Shown here: piece after piece, positions 53,853 through 62,925 of the stretch
Numbering within the stretch: the stretch's first letter is position 1
Layout: each line of letters begins with the position of its first letter
NCBI RefSeq assembly: GCF_024181225.1
Contig: NZ_CP051198.1
Span: 2,356,001-2,420,000, forward strand
From: Treponema sp. OMZ 787
GTDB lineage: Bacteria > Spirochaetota > Spirochaetia > Treponematales > Treponemataceae
DNA: 64,000 bases
Direction: 5' to 3'
The notes under the pieces: generated by a model
Told to the model about the DNA's origin: nothing
The model's database searches: none
What the model saw: only the letters and a program-made list of their open reading frames with translations
Position numbers and translations under genes: made by a program

Positions 53853-55625
53853 CTACATTACTTCCATAAAGGGAATGAGCACGAGGTTCATCGCATTTTG
53901 AAGAACTATCTTGGTTGCCCTTGCCAGTTCCATTCTTGTATAAGAAAGATCTGCACTATCTCCTGAAAGAATCGGGCAATCGCGGTAGAAGCGGCTGAAG
54001 GCTTTTGAAAGTTCGTAAAGATATGAAGTAAGAGCCGTCGGATCCTTTTTTAAGGCCGCCCGTTCAACCTGTTCGGGAAAGGCCTCCAATGTTTTTAGCA
54101 GTTCCCACTCCGATTCGTGGGTTAAAAGAGAAGCGGCCAGTTTTCCGTTCTTTAATCTTTCCTTGCCTTCATCGGTTTCTGCCTTCCGCAAAATGGAAGA
54201 AATTCGGGCTCCCATGTATTGAAGATAGGGGCCTGTGTTTCCGGTAAAGGAAAGAGACTCCTTGGGATTAAAGAGCATATCCTTTTTGGGACTTACCTGT
54301 AAGAGAAAATAATGCAAGGCACCTACTGCAATCTTTTCGGCAGCTGCTGAAGCATCTCCTACTTCCTTTTCTCTTCCGTTTTCTTCTATTTTTTTTAGAG
54401 CCTCATCTTGAAGAGAATTGATAAGGTCATCGGCATCCACTACCGTGCCCTCTCGGCTTTTCATCTTTCCTTCAGGTAAGTTTACCATTCCGTAAGAAAG
54501 ATGATAGAGGTCGCGAGCCCATTCAAAACCAAGTTGTTTTAAAACATAAAAAAGAACCTGAAAATGATACTCCTGCTCGTTTCCCACAACATAGATCATT
54601 TGGTTAAAGGGCCAATCCTTGTGGCGGGAAATTGCTGTTCCTATATCCTGTGTCATGTAAAGAGAAGTGCCGTCGCTCCTCAGCAAGACTTTTTTGTCGA
54701 GCTTGATGGGAGCAAGGTCAACCCAAACAGAACCGTCTTCTTCCTTATAAAAAACTCCATCTTCCAAGCCTTTTAAAATCTGATCCTTTCCTTTTAAATA
54801 AGTTTCGCTTTCATAATAAAGTTTATCGAAGGAGATACCGGTTCTTTTATAGGTTTCCTGAATGCCGCCTATTGCCCAGCCGTTCATCATCTTCCAAAGA
54901 TTAATGAGTTCGGTGTTTTTTCCGGCCTCCCAATCCAAAAGCATCTGCTTTGCCTCGGCCTCGGCTTTTTCAGGATTTTGTTCACTGTATTTATGGAAGG
55001 CAACATACATATCCCCGACAAAGCGGTCTGACTTTATATTTTCGCTTTCGGGAGTTTTTCCTTCGCCGAATTTTTGATAGGCTATCATGGACTTACAGAT
55101 ATGAACGCCCCGATCGTTTATAATGTTTACCTTAAAAACATCGGCCCCGCAAAATTTTAAAATACGAGAAATACTTTCACCCAGAGCATCGTTACGCAGG
55201 TGCCCTAAGTGGAGGGGCTTATTTGTGTTCGGGCTTGAAAACTCAATCATAATTCTCTTGCCTAAAAGAGAAGAGGTTTTCCCGTAGTTTTCTTTTTGAC
55301 TTAGCACCTTGTCCAAAACATTCGAAGCCACGTCTCCCTTGGCAAAAAAGACGTTTAAATATGGGCCTAGAGCCTTAGGCGTTCCGTATTTTTTTATTGT
55401 CTCGTTTTCCAAAAGACGGGCACAGACATCTGAAGCAATCTTAGCCGGAGCCGTTTTAAAGCTCTTTGCAAAGGTAAAAAGAGGAAAGGCCGCATCCCCC
55501 ATCTCAGGATTGGGCGGCGTTGTTATATTTATATTTTCGGGTAAAATCTTATCACAATTTTCGGGAGCTATTCCGTTTAGAGTATCGGCAATGATTTTTT
55601 GCCATGTAGTTTTAATATCTTCCAT
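53853..55625 (-). CDS. argS: arginyl-tRNA synthetase
   Basis: A 590-residue class I synthetase that charges tRNA-Arg. It has the HIGH-like motif in NKPLHLGHLRND, the KMSKS-like motif EGKMKSREG, and the C-terminal DALR helical domain with GPYLQYMGARISSIL. I start at ATG 55625; the frame's earlier codons run through its own promoter. The -10 box ends nine bases before the ATG and no ribosome site is present, so the mRNA is probably leaderless. Confidence 0.97.
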   Translation of the reverse strand: MEDIKTTWQKIIADTLNGIAPENCDKILPENINITTPPNPEMGDAAFPLFTFAKSFKTAPAKIASDVCARLLENETIKKYGTPKALGPYLNVFFAKGDVASNVLDKVLSQKENYGKTSSLLGKRIMIEFSSPNTNKPLHLGHLRNDALGESISRILKFCGADVFKVNIINDRGVHICKSMIAYQKFGEGKTPESENIKSDRFVGDMYVAFHKYSEQNPEKAEAEAKQMLLDWEAGKNTELINLWKMMNGWAIGGIQETYKRTGISFDKLYYESETYLKGKDQILKGLEDGVFYKEEDGSVWVDLAPIKLDKKVLLRSDGTSLYMTQDIGTAISRHKDWPFNQMIYVVGNEQEYHFQVLFYVLKQLGFEWARDLYHLSYGMVNLPEGKMKSREGTVVDADDLINSLQDEALKKIEENGREKEVGDASAAAEKIAVGALHYFLLQVSPKKDMLFNPKESLSFTGNTGPYLQYMGARISSILRKAETDEGKERLKNGKLAASLLTHESEWELLKTLEAFPEQVERAALKKDPTALTSYLYELSKAFSRFYRDCPILSGDSADLSYTRMELARATKIVLQNAMNLVLIPFMEVM

Positions 55626-55634
55626 AATAAACGG

Positions 55635-55663
55635 ATTATACCGTATTTTTTGAAAGTTTTCAA
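55635..55663 (-). promoter_or_regulatory. promoter of argS, near-leaderless
   Basis: Minus strand TTGAAA (55663-55658), 17 bases, TATAAT (55640-55635), then nine bases to the start codon. Confidence 0.8.
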
Positions 55664-55674
55664 TCGGGTTCTGC

Positions 55675-55703
55675 TTGCATAAAAATGCCAAAAATGCTAG
55701 AAT
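55675..55703 (+). promoter_or_regulatory. promoter of efp
   Basis: TTGCAT, 17 bases, TAGAAT, 27 bases before the efp start; divergent from argS. Confidence 0.65.
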
Positions 55704-55730
55704 AACCCACAATTTTTAATGAGGTGAAAT

Positions 55731-56294
55731 ATGATTAGAGGTGGAGATATAGCTAAGGGCACGGTTTTGCTCAATAAGGGTACTCCCTATTTGGTTGTTG
55801 AACGGGAATTTGTAAACCCCGGAAAGGGAGCTGCCTTTGCCCGTGTTAAAATGAAGAATTTAAGGGATGGATCTGTTTTAATGCAGACTATCAAAACGGC
55901 AGATACCGTTGAAGATGCTGTAGTAGATACCCACAAAAGTCAGTATCAGTACAAGGACGGAGACCAGTTTATGTTCATGGATACGGAAAGTTTTGAATCA
56001 ATTTCCGTACCGGCCGAAACAGTAGGCGACAAGGAGCATTATCTAAGAGAGGGCGATGAGTACGATATTCTTATATGGGAAAATGAGCCTATCGATGTAA
56101 GGATTCCTACAAAGATGATCTTCATTGTTGAGCAAAGCGAAAACTACATAAAAGGAGATACGGTTTCGGGTGCAACAAAGCCCATAGTTACTGAAACAGG
56201 ACTAGTGGTAAGAGTTCCTCTCTTTATTAAGCAGGGCGAAAAAATTCTGGTAAATACCGAAACAAACGAATATCAGGAAAGAGTTAACAACTAA
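55731..56294 (+). CDS. efp: translation elongation factor P
   Basis: EF-P relieves ribosomes stalled at consecutive prolines. The 187 residues match the family: MIRGGDIAKGTVLLNKGTPYLVVEREFVNPGKGAAFARVKMKNLRDGSV, and the final domain GDTVSGATKPIVTETGLVVRVPLFIKQGEKILVNTETNEYQERV. The tip loop usually carries a modified Lys or Arg; here it reads PGKGAA, a Lys type. GAGGTGA precedes the ATG. Confidence 0.97.
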   Translation: MIRGGDIAKGTVLLNKGTPYLVVEREFVNPGKGAAFARVKMKNLRDGSVLMQTIKTADTVEDAVVDTHKSQYQYKDGDQFMFMDTESFESISVPAETVGDKEHYLREGDEYDILIWENEPIDVRIPTKMIFIVEQSENYIKGDTVSGATKPIVTETGLVVRVPLFIKQGEKILVNTETNEYQERVNN

Positions 56295-56311
56295 CCTTTA
56301 TTCAAAGGACT

Positions 56312-56339
56312 GTAATTAAGGGGATACCCCCTTAATTAC
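56312..56339. terminator. hairpin between convergent efp and a small gene
   Basis: Twelve perfect pairs (GTAATTAAGGGG/CCCCTTAATTAC) around a four-base loop. A weak A/T tail follows on each strand. Confidence 0.6.
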
Positions 56340-56351
56340 TTATTAATTAAG

Positions 56352-56564
56352 TTAAGCTACTACGGAAGCTGATTCTGAAAGCTCGTGAATGTAGCCGGTG
56401 CGGACGCACATATCAAAAAGATCTTTTTCTATAAAATCTTCACTAACCTTTTGATAGCCTTCTTTATCCATACAAATACGCAGGATGTATCCGGCATCAG
56501 TTTCTTGCAAAATAGAACAATATGAGGCATCGCCTTGAGTAGTTTTTATCGAATATAATTTCAT
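56352..56564 (-). CDS. small cytosolic protein of unknown function, 70 residues
   Basis: I do not recognise it. ATG 56564 follows GGAGGGAA closely, which decides the start over an upstream in-frame codon. The protein reads MKLYSIKTTQGDASYCSIL..., with three Cys and no membrane segment, and is acidic. Good ribosome site and codon pattern argue that it is real. It shares its upstream region with the divergent tatD gene. Confidence 0.7.
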   Translation of the reverse strand: MKLYSIKTTQGDASYCSILQETDAGYILRICMDKEGYQKVSEDFIEKDLFDMCVRTGYIHELSESASVVA

Positions 56565-56593
56565 ACTTTCCCTCCGTATAATATTATTTTCGG

Positions 56594-56622
56594 TATACAA
56601 AATAATACCTTTAGGATATAAT
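56594..56622 (+). promoter_or_regulatory. promoter of tatD, near-leaderless
   Basis: TATACA, 17 bases, TATAAT, then seven bases to the tatD ATG. No ribosome site. Confidence 0.65.
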
Positions 56623-56629
56623 ACTTCTC

Positions 56630-57451
56630 ATGTACACAGATGCCCATGTCCATATTTTGGACACAATAGAAGAATTGACTTCTCAGAACATAGAAAACCC
56701 GATTTTAAACACTTTTGATAAGGAAATATTTTTTTGTGCTTCTTCAAATGAATCAGCCCGCTTTGAAACTCAAGAAAAAATATGCAGGGAAAATTCCGAG
56801 AATTTTATTCTTTCTTTCGGAATACACCCTCAATGCCCTATAGACAACGAAATCCCTTATTTAGAAAAACTTATCATCGAAAAGAAAATATCGGCAATAG
56901 GGGAATGCGGTTTTGATCTATTCGATGAACATTACAAAAGTACATTGGAAGAACAAAAAAAAGTATGGAAAATACAGTTGGAGCTTGCAGTAAAATCTGG
57001 ACTCCCAATAGTGGTACACTGCCGAAAAGGTTTACACCTCATATTCAATGATGTAAAAACTTTAAAAAAAATAAATGCAGTTATCTTTCACGGATGGGCA
57101 GGCTCTGTAAACGAAGCAAGGTCGCTTTTAAAAAAAGGCGTAAATGCATATTTTTGTATCGGCAAGGGCCTGCTCCGTGGACAAAAAGCTCAAATTGAAA
57201 CGGCCGCAAATTTAGAAAAGAAAAGAATTTTAACGGAAACGGATGCCCCATATATGAGTTTAAAAGAAGAAAAATTTTCACTCCCTACAGATATAAAAAA
57301 AGTATTTTCCGTGTTTGCAGAAATATGGGCTGAATCGGCAGGGCTTGTAAACTATGATGAGCAAAACTACAAAAATTATACGGAAGAATTAAAATATTCC
57401 CTCTTTGAAAATTTTAAAAAAGCATATAGTATTAACTTTAAAGGCAATTGA
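56630..57451 (+). CDS. TatD-family metal-dependent hydrolase
   Basis: A 273-residue member of the TatD family, cytosolic metallonucleases with a TIM-barrel. Metal-binding positions are visible in MYTDAHVHILD (His-x-His), GECGFDLF (Glu), VVHCRKG (His), IFHGWAGS (His) and TETDAP (Asp). The sequence is more divergent than typical TatD (C-terminal half). The predicted mRNA begins almost at the ATG. The YmdB-type gene follows and its promoter overlaps the tatD stop codon. Confidence 0.82.
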   Translation: MYTDAHVHILDTIEELTSQNIENPILNTFDKEIFFCASSNESARFETQEKICRENSENFILSFGIHPQCPIDNEIPYLEKLIIEKKISAIGECGFDLFDEHYKSTLEEQKKVWKIQLELAVKSGLPIVVHCRKGLHLIFNDVKTLKKINAVIFHGWAGSVNEARSLLKKGVNAYFCIGKGLLRGQKAQIETAANLEKKRILTETDAPYMSLKEEKFSLPTDIKKVFSVFAEIWAESAGLVNYDEQNYKNYTEELKYSLFENFKKAYSINFKGN

Positions 57452-57476
57452 TTTTTTTTTTATCTTATTTTAAAAT
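57448..57476 (+). promoter_or_regulatory. possible promoter of the YmdB-type gene with overlapping palindrome
   Basis: TTGATT (over the tatD stop), 17 mostly T bases, TAAAAT, then seven bases to ATG 57484. A perfect palindrome CTTATTTTAAAATAAG (57464-57479) covers the -10 box. Confidence 0.5.
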
Positions 57477-57483
57477 AAGCCAT

Positions 57484-58281
57484 ATGAAACAATTTATAAG
57501 AATTTTTATGGGCGGTGATGTTTGCGGGAATTTAGGTCTTGAAACCTTGCAAAAACATTTGCCCTCTATAATAGAAAAAGAAAAAATAGATTTTTGCGTG
57601 GTAAACGGAGAAAACACGGCACACGGTGTAGGAATAAAAGATGATCAAACGGAGGCTTTTTTTAATGCAGGTGTCGATGTTATAACCGGCGGAAATCATA
57701 CGCTGGAAAGATTTGAAATACGCATGAACTTCGGAAAAGATAAACGAGTTTTGCGTCCGCACAACTTTCCTCTGGCTCAAGGTTCCGGGCTTGCCATTAT
57801 CGAAAAGAACGGAATCAAATACAGCGTTATAAATCTTCAAGGCAGGGAAAATATGAGAGCCATCGACTGCCCCTTTCAAACTATCGATTCTCTTTTTTCA
57901 TCTCAAAGCCGGGATGACTTATCCGAATCGCTAAATATTATAGACTTTCATGCAGAATCCACAATGGAAAAAGAAGCTCTTGCATTCTATGTCGACGGAC
58001 GCGTCTCGCTTTTTGCAGGAACACATACGCACACCCAAACAGCTGATGAAAGAATCTTACCGAACGGTACAGCCTATATTACCGACCTTGGAATGATAGG
58101 TGCAAAAGAATCCGTTATCGGAGGCAGTCCATTTACGGCTATAACAAGAACAAAGAGTCAGGTTCCTCAGCGTGTAGAAGTTTTGGAAGACGGAGTTGCA
58201 ATATTTTGCGGTTTAGTTGCCGAGATAGATCTCGAAACAAAAAAAGCTGTTTTAGTAAAAAGAATTCAAATCAGCTCTTAG
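57484..58281 (+). CDS. YmdB-type calcineurin-like phosphodiesterase
   Basis: A 265-residue metallophosphoesterase of the YmdB family, which hydrolyses 2',3'-cyclic nucleotides and influences RNA turnover and motility or biofilm choices in Bacillus. Ligand motifs: GGDVCG (Asp), VNGENTAHG, GGNHTLE and FAGTHTHTQTADERI, followed by DLGMIG. No membrane segment, so cytosolic. I start at ATG 57484 rather than upstream in-frame codons within tatD; there is no ribosome site and leaderless translation is possible. Confidence 0.85.
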   Translation: MKQFIRIFMGGDVCGNLGLETLQKHLPSIIEKEKIDFCVVNGENTAHGVGIKDDQTEAFFNAGVDVITGGNHTLERFEIRMNFGKDKRVLRPHNFPLAQGSGLAIIEKNGIKYSVINLQGRENMRAIDCPFQTIDSLFSSQSRDDLSESLNIIDFHAESTMEKEALAFYVDGRVSLFAGTHTHTQTADERILPNGTAYITDLGMIGAKESVIGGSPFTAITRTKSQVPQRVEVLEDGVAIFCGLVAEIDLETKKAVLVKRIQISS

Positions 58282-58314
58282 AAAATTATAAATGATTAAA
58301 CAAATATCATTTTT

Positions 58315-61300
58315 TTAAAAATCTACCTTGCCTGAAATTCCGGCATTTATGTTAAGCAAAAAAGAATTTGATAAAGCGGATGAACCTTCAAATTCTGCAA
58401 ATATCTTGATTTCTCCATGCGAACCTATTTTTGTTGATTGCGAATGTTTAAATGAAAATTTATAATTAAGTTTTTGTAAGCTATTATTTTGTGAAAACTC
58501 TATAGAAAGTTTTTCTTCCCTGCTATCCGACAAAGGTATTTTTGAAAAACTTTCTATTATTAATCGGGGAAGAGAACCGCCGCCCCTATAAGAAAATAGT
58601 GCACTGAATTTTTCTTTCCATTCATCGGTTGAAAGTTTTGAGTTTCCTATTTTTGAAGCCGCATATAAAAATTCATTTTCAAACCCAAGCTTATTATTTG
58701 AATTAAAGAAAAAATATAGGCTATGGTTTGAAGTAAAATTAAATTTAAAAAAGCTGTTTCCAAACGAAAAACCGAATTTATAAAACCTGTTTAATTCATC
58801 TTGATCATAAAAGTTAAACCAATCAAAATAACCGTATTTACCCGAAATATTTAAGGCCGTGTACTTAAATGAAAAATCAATTCCGTATATATTGTTTTGT
58901 CCGGAATTTGTTTGAGAAGATTGTACTAGTCTTGATACGGATGTTCCAAATTCCAGAGGAGTATATAAATCATCGATAGTTCCATTTATAAGTCTTGAAA
59001 TGTTAAAGCCGTAAGAATTAAAAAAGCTATAATAAATTTCATTATTACCGCTTTGAATTTCTTTGAGGACTTTTTGGTCAAACATGTCATACAAAAACGG
59101 TTTAGAAAAAAGCCAATATTGACTACCCATACCTGTAAATAAAAATCTTAGATCAGCAGCATAGGTATTTTGATTTTCAGCCTTACTGCCAATCTTTTCT
59201 TTTGTAATCTTTCTTTTAATAATCGGAGAGAAAAATATTTTTATTGTATTAAAGGGTACGGAAATTTCAAAACAGGTTTCATCAAGAACTTTCTTTTTTC
59301 CTTTATTTTGAAAAACCGTTTTTGAAAACGCATCGAAGTTAAAGCCTGATAATTGAATACCCTCTTTATTTTTTTCATTAGGGAAATAGTTAAATAAAAA
59401 GGTTATCCCGCAGTTTCGATCTTCAGCATTTTTTTCACCCTGAGAATACATATCAATCAGGCTCTTTGTCCACGCAAAATTGTAAGAACTTAATGCAGGA
59501 TTTAACAGAGTCTTATATTTTTGACCTACAAAAAAATTGATTTGACTATATATTGTTCCAAAATCGGCTTTTGGAATGATAGGCGATAGGGTTGTAATTA
59601 TTTTTTGAGAAGTATAATCTTTATTATAATCAACTGATGTTGTATAATTAATGTTTATATACTTTTCAAAATTAATTTTATTTTCCCTTCTTAATATATT
59701 ATCATGTATATTTACAAAAAAATCTTCGGATAAGTAAATAAAATAAATAGGCATGATGACCGAATGGCCGTAACTTTCAATCATCTTTGAATTATCAGAG
59801 AAAAAATTATTTTTTAAAGATAAAAATCCGGCAAATTTAATTTTCCATATATCGATAGCTGCATTTGTTTTGGTATGAGCATAGCCTAGTTTTTTATCAA
59901 GTTTTATATTCTCTTCAAAATAAAATTTCGGATTTGAAAAAACAGGCACAGAATTTTTTGAATAAAGAGTTCCGTCAAAACTATAATTAAAATAAGATTT
60001 ATTTTGAAAAGCGTAGTATTGTTCTTTTGTTTTCAGTTTGCGGTCTGCACCTGCTTCAAATCCGAAAACGGTTCCTGTTTTTATGGTCTGATTTTTATAA
60101 TCTAAACCGCTAGAAAGTTTATATGTGTCTATCGGATTAGTTTTTTGTTTTGTAATTTCCCAATCTCCTGAACCGGCAAAAAACATATCCAGCCCGGAAA
60201 TCGGACTCCAATGGACACCTCCTGCAAAGCGTACAAGCCCTGAGTCGGAATAAGTTAACCCCTCCTTCCACTGTATTTCGATAATATCGTTTGAAAGCAC
60301 AGGCTCATTTATAGTTAAATTATGATTTGATTCATTATAATCAAAATCGAATATCCGTATTTTATTTTTAAAAACACGTATGCTTCCAGGAATTGCCGTA
60401 TCGGGTAAAATAAAACCGGGAGACGGAAGATAGTTTTTGAACACTATCTGTACAGGGAAAATATATTCTGTAGAAATATTCGAAATATATGCTTTATAAT
60501 CTAAATTTAGGAAAGGAAACATTTGTTTAACTTCGCTAAAATCATAATTTTTAGAAGCATCCACAACTTGAATGAATTGTATTTTTTGAAAATCGCCTAA
60601 AAAACTTCCGCCTGATTCAAAAGATGCTTTAAAGTTTAAATCTTCATTTTGTGTATGTGTATCAACAATAATCAAAGAAGATGTTGAAGATTCTGAAGCC
60701 TCATAGCGGGAAGCAATCTCAAAAGGAGAAAAATGATTTTTCTTTAATACCAATAAGTCTTTTCCAAAAACATTTTCTTTATAGGAATTTATTGTCTGAT
60801 GTGTATTAATAAAATTAACTATTTCGTTCACTTCCGGAATAGTCCCCAAAGCTGAAAAATAATTTTTAATATTGACCAAATGCTTATTTGCAAGATTATT
60901 CGTATCATTAGGATTGCTCTCCAAATCAAAATAATTTACGGCGACTCCATCAGGATAAGATTTTTTTAAAGATAAAGTTTTTAAGCGGGGATCGATAACA
61001 AATTCATCGGGACTTAACGGTCTCCACTGTGCTCCTGCAAAATCCTTTACAAAGACAAATACAGGTTTTCCATATAGGTTATCTACAGGTATATAAAAAT
61101 GTCTCGCTTTTTGCCAAGAGTTAATCGAAATTTTATTTTCTATAATTTCCGTACTGCCGTAATATGTTTTTGAATTGTATTCGGAACTTTCATATCTGAG
61201 CAGCGTATCGGCACTCCAATTTTTTCCGGCAAATGTTCCCATTATACCCGGACTGATGAACTTACCGCCTCCGGTATCTATGTATCCATAGTTAAGAGGA

Positions 61301-61740
61301 AACTTTATATTATTATTTGCTGCACGTATATGTTTAATCGGAGATTCTTCTTTTCCAAAATAGCCGAAAGCCAAAGAACTTTTTTTATAGTCATCCTTAT
61401 AAAGCGTCTCAAAATAAAAAGCCTGATTCAGTAATAACGATAAAGATAAATTTGCCTTTTGTTTAAACACTCCCTGAAAAGAATTTACCTTTGCGTAACC
61501 GGCAAAAAATTCAAAAGAGGAAAGACCCAAAAATTCCAGATCCCAAAACCCGTCCAAAAAAAGAATAATATTTTCCTTATCGAAATTTTTAAAATATTGT
61601 CCGGCCTTATTTTCTCCAGTTCTATTTTTAATCAAATCAATACCGAAGTCTACATTAGAATTTTCATCAGTATCAAAACCATAAGCAAGACTTGAAAAAA
61701 AAACACAGAATAAAATTAAAATCAAAGCTTTTTTTTTCAT
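58315..61740 (-). CDS. large exported, probably outer-membrane, protein of unknown function
   Basis: The 1141-residue protein has a signal peptide (KKKALILILFCVFFSSLAYGF). No known domain is recognised. It begins with about 130 residues of alternating strands, then a section (about 200-560) with VPVDNLYGKPVFVFVKDF, DEFVIDPRLKTLSLKKSYPDGV and IPGSIRVFKNK that looks like beta-sandwich modules, then about 500 residues dense in aromatic residues on alternating positions (FKFNFTSNHSLYFFF) and ends with NINAGISGKVDF, a barrel-type C-terminus ending in Phe. It overlaps dinB by four bases and is the last gene of the operon. A transport or surface role is inference. Confidence 0.75.
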   Translation of the reverse strand: MKKKALILILFCVFFSSLAYGFDTDENSNVDFGIDLIKNRTGENKAGQYFKNFDKENIILFLDGFWDLEFLGLSSFEFFAGYAKVNSFQGVFKQKANLSLSLLLNQAFYFETLYKDDYKKSSLAFGYFGKEESPIKHIRAANNNIKFPLNYGYIDTGGGKFISPGIMGTFAGKNWSADTLLRYESSEYNSKTYYGSTEIIENKISINSWQKARHFYIPVDNLYGKPVFVFVKDFAGAQWRPLSPDEFVIDPRLKTLSLKKSYPDGVAVNYFDLESNPNDTNNLANKHLVNIKNYFSALGTIPEVNEIVNFINTHQTINSYKENVFGKDLLVLKKNHFSPFEIASRYEASESSTSSLIIVDTHTQNEDLNFKASFESGGSFLGDFQKIQFIQVVDASKNYDFSEVKQMFPFLNLDYKAYISNISTEYIFPVQIVFKNYLPSPGFILPDTAIPGSIRVFKNKIRIFDFDYNESNHNLTINEPVLSNDIIEIQWKEGLTYSDSGLVRFAGGVHWSPISGLDMFFAGSGDWEITKQKTNPIDTYKLSSGLDYKNQTIKTGTVFGFEAGADRKLKTKEQYYAFQNKSYFNYSFDGTLYSKNSVPVFSNPKFYFEENIKLDKKLGYAHTKTNAAIDIWKIKFAGFLSLKNNFFSDNSKMIESYGHSVIMPIYFIYLSEDFFVNIHDNILRRENKINFEKYININYTTSVDYNKDYTSQKIITTLSPIIPKADFGTIYSQINFFVGQKYKTLLNPALSSYNFAWTKSLIDMYSQGEKNAEDRNCGITFLFNYFPNEKNKEGIQLSGFNFDAFSKTVFQNKGKKKVLDETCFEISVPFNTIKIFFSPIIKRKITKEKIGSKAENQNTYAADLRFLFTGMGSQYWLFSKPFLYDMFDQKVLKEIQSGNNEIYYSFFNSYGFNISRLINGTIDDLYTPLEFGTSVSRLVQSSQTNSGQNNIYGIDFSFKYTALNISGKYGYFDWFNFYDQDELNRFYKFGFSFGNSFFKFNFTSNHSLYFFFNSNNKLGFENEFLYAASKIGNSKLSTDEWKEKFSALFSYRGGGSLPRLIIESFSKIPLSDSREEKLSIEFSQNNSLQKLNYKFSFKHSQSTKIGSHGEIKIFAEFEGSSALSNSFLLNINAGISGKVDF

Positions 61741-62924
61741 TCAATACCATCCTTATCTTTTTTTAAAAGACGAGCAGGTTTTAAAATATTCTTTCCCTCT
61801 TTTTTTGTAAGAGCATACATAGTTTCCTCAATCTTTCTTTTTTTTATGTTTTTCTCGCTGTAGAATAATTCTGTTTGTGCTTCAGGCACATCAGACTCTA
61901 CATTCATAATGCATAAGCCTAACAATCTTATGGGCGTTTTATTATCAAACTTTTTATAAAAAAGCTCTTTTGCTCTTTCAAATAAATCCTGAGTATCGTT
62001 GACAACCGCACCGCCAGATTGAACTGAAACTGTTGTAAAATCATTATAGCGTATTTTTACAGAAACGGTTTTACCTTTTACTTTTTCATCAAATATCCTG
62101 TACATAAGCTCGGATGCAAGATAAAACATAACATCATCTATCTCTGCATGAGAAAATAAATCGTGCTCAAATGTCCTTTCAGTACTTATTGAATGAGATT
62201 TAACATCATCATTAAAAATTTCATAAAGCTCGCCGCGTACAGCCCTGTATAAAAAACTGCCGGATGCATTTCCCAAAATACTTTGTAAAAGATGCTCGCT
62301 TGAATTAAATATTTGAGCTACGCTATTCAATCCTGCAGCAATAAGCCTTTCTCTTGTCTTTCCGCCCACTCCCCATACATCTTTTAATGGAAGACTTTTC
62401 ATAAAATCTATCTCTTCTCCGGCAGGCACAATAAAAAGTCCGTCAGGTTTTGAACGCCCCGAAGCTATCTTTGCAATATATTTATTTTGAGCACAGCCTA
62501 CCGAAACCGTTAAACCAGTCTTTTCCTTTATAGTTTTTTTTAATAAGAGAGCGGAATTTTTAGGAGCTCCGAATATTTTTTCCATTCCGGTCATATTTAA
62601 AAAAGCTTCATCAACGGAAATTTGTTTTACTTCAGGAGTAAACTCTTTAAATATCGTCATCACTTCTTTTGATTTTTCATGATACCGATTCATTCGCCCT
62701 CTTAAAAATATACCGCCCGGACAAAGTTTTTTAGCCTGTAAAATAGGCATCGCAGAATGTACACCGAATTTTCTTGCTTCATAAGAGCAAGTCGAAACAA
62801 CACCTCTTTCAGATTGACCGCCGACAATAACAGGTTTACCTCGATATTCAGCATTATCAAGCTGTTCAACAGAAGCAAAAAAAGCATCTATATCAACATG
62901 GAAAAAAACTTTTTCTGCCGCCAT
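61737..62924 (-). CDS. dinB: DNA polymerase IV (Y-family)
   Basis: The 395-residue translesion polymerase copies past damaged bases with low fidelity. It has the palm motif VFFHVDIDAFFASVEQ, CSYEARKFGVHSAMP, the catalytic ISVDEAFLNMTG, and the little-finger domain with DTQDLFERAKELF. The usual C-terminal clamp-binding motif is not obvious; the end is LLKKDKDGIE. GGAG precedes the ATG. It lies between two envelope-type genes, joined to the next by an ATGA-type overlap. No LexA box is evident in the window upstream. Confidence 0.93.
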   Translation of the reverse strand: MAAEKVFFHVDIDAFFASVEQLDNAEYRGKPVIVGGQSERGVVSTCSYEARKFGVHSAMPILQAKKLCPGGIFLRGRMNRYHEKSKEVMTIFKEFTPEVKQISVDEAFLNMTGMEKIFGAPKNSALLLKKTIKEKTGLTVSVGCAQNKYIAKIASGRSKPDGLFIVPAGEEIDFMKSLPLKDVWGVGGKTRERLIAAGLNSVAQIFNSSEHLLQSILGNASGSFLYRAVRGELYEIFNDDVKSHSISTERTFEHDLFSHAEIDDVMFYLASELMYRIFDEKVKGKTVSVKIRYNDFTTVSVQSGGAVVNDTQDLFERAKELFYKKFDNKTPIRLLGLCIMNVESDVPEAQTELFYSEKNIKKRKIEETMYALTKKEGKNILKPARLLKKDKDGIE

Positions 62925-62925
62925 A

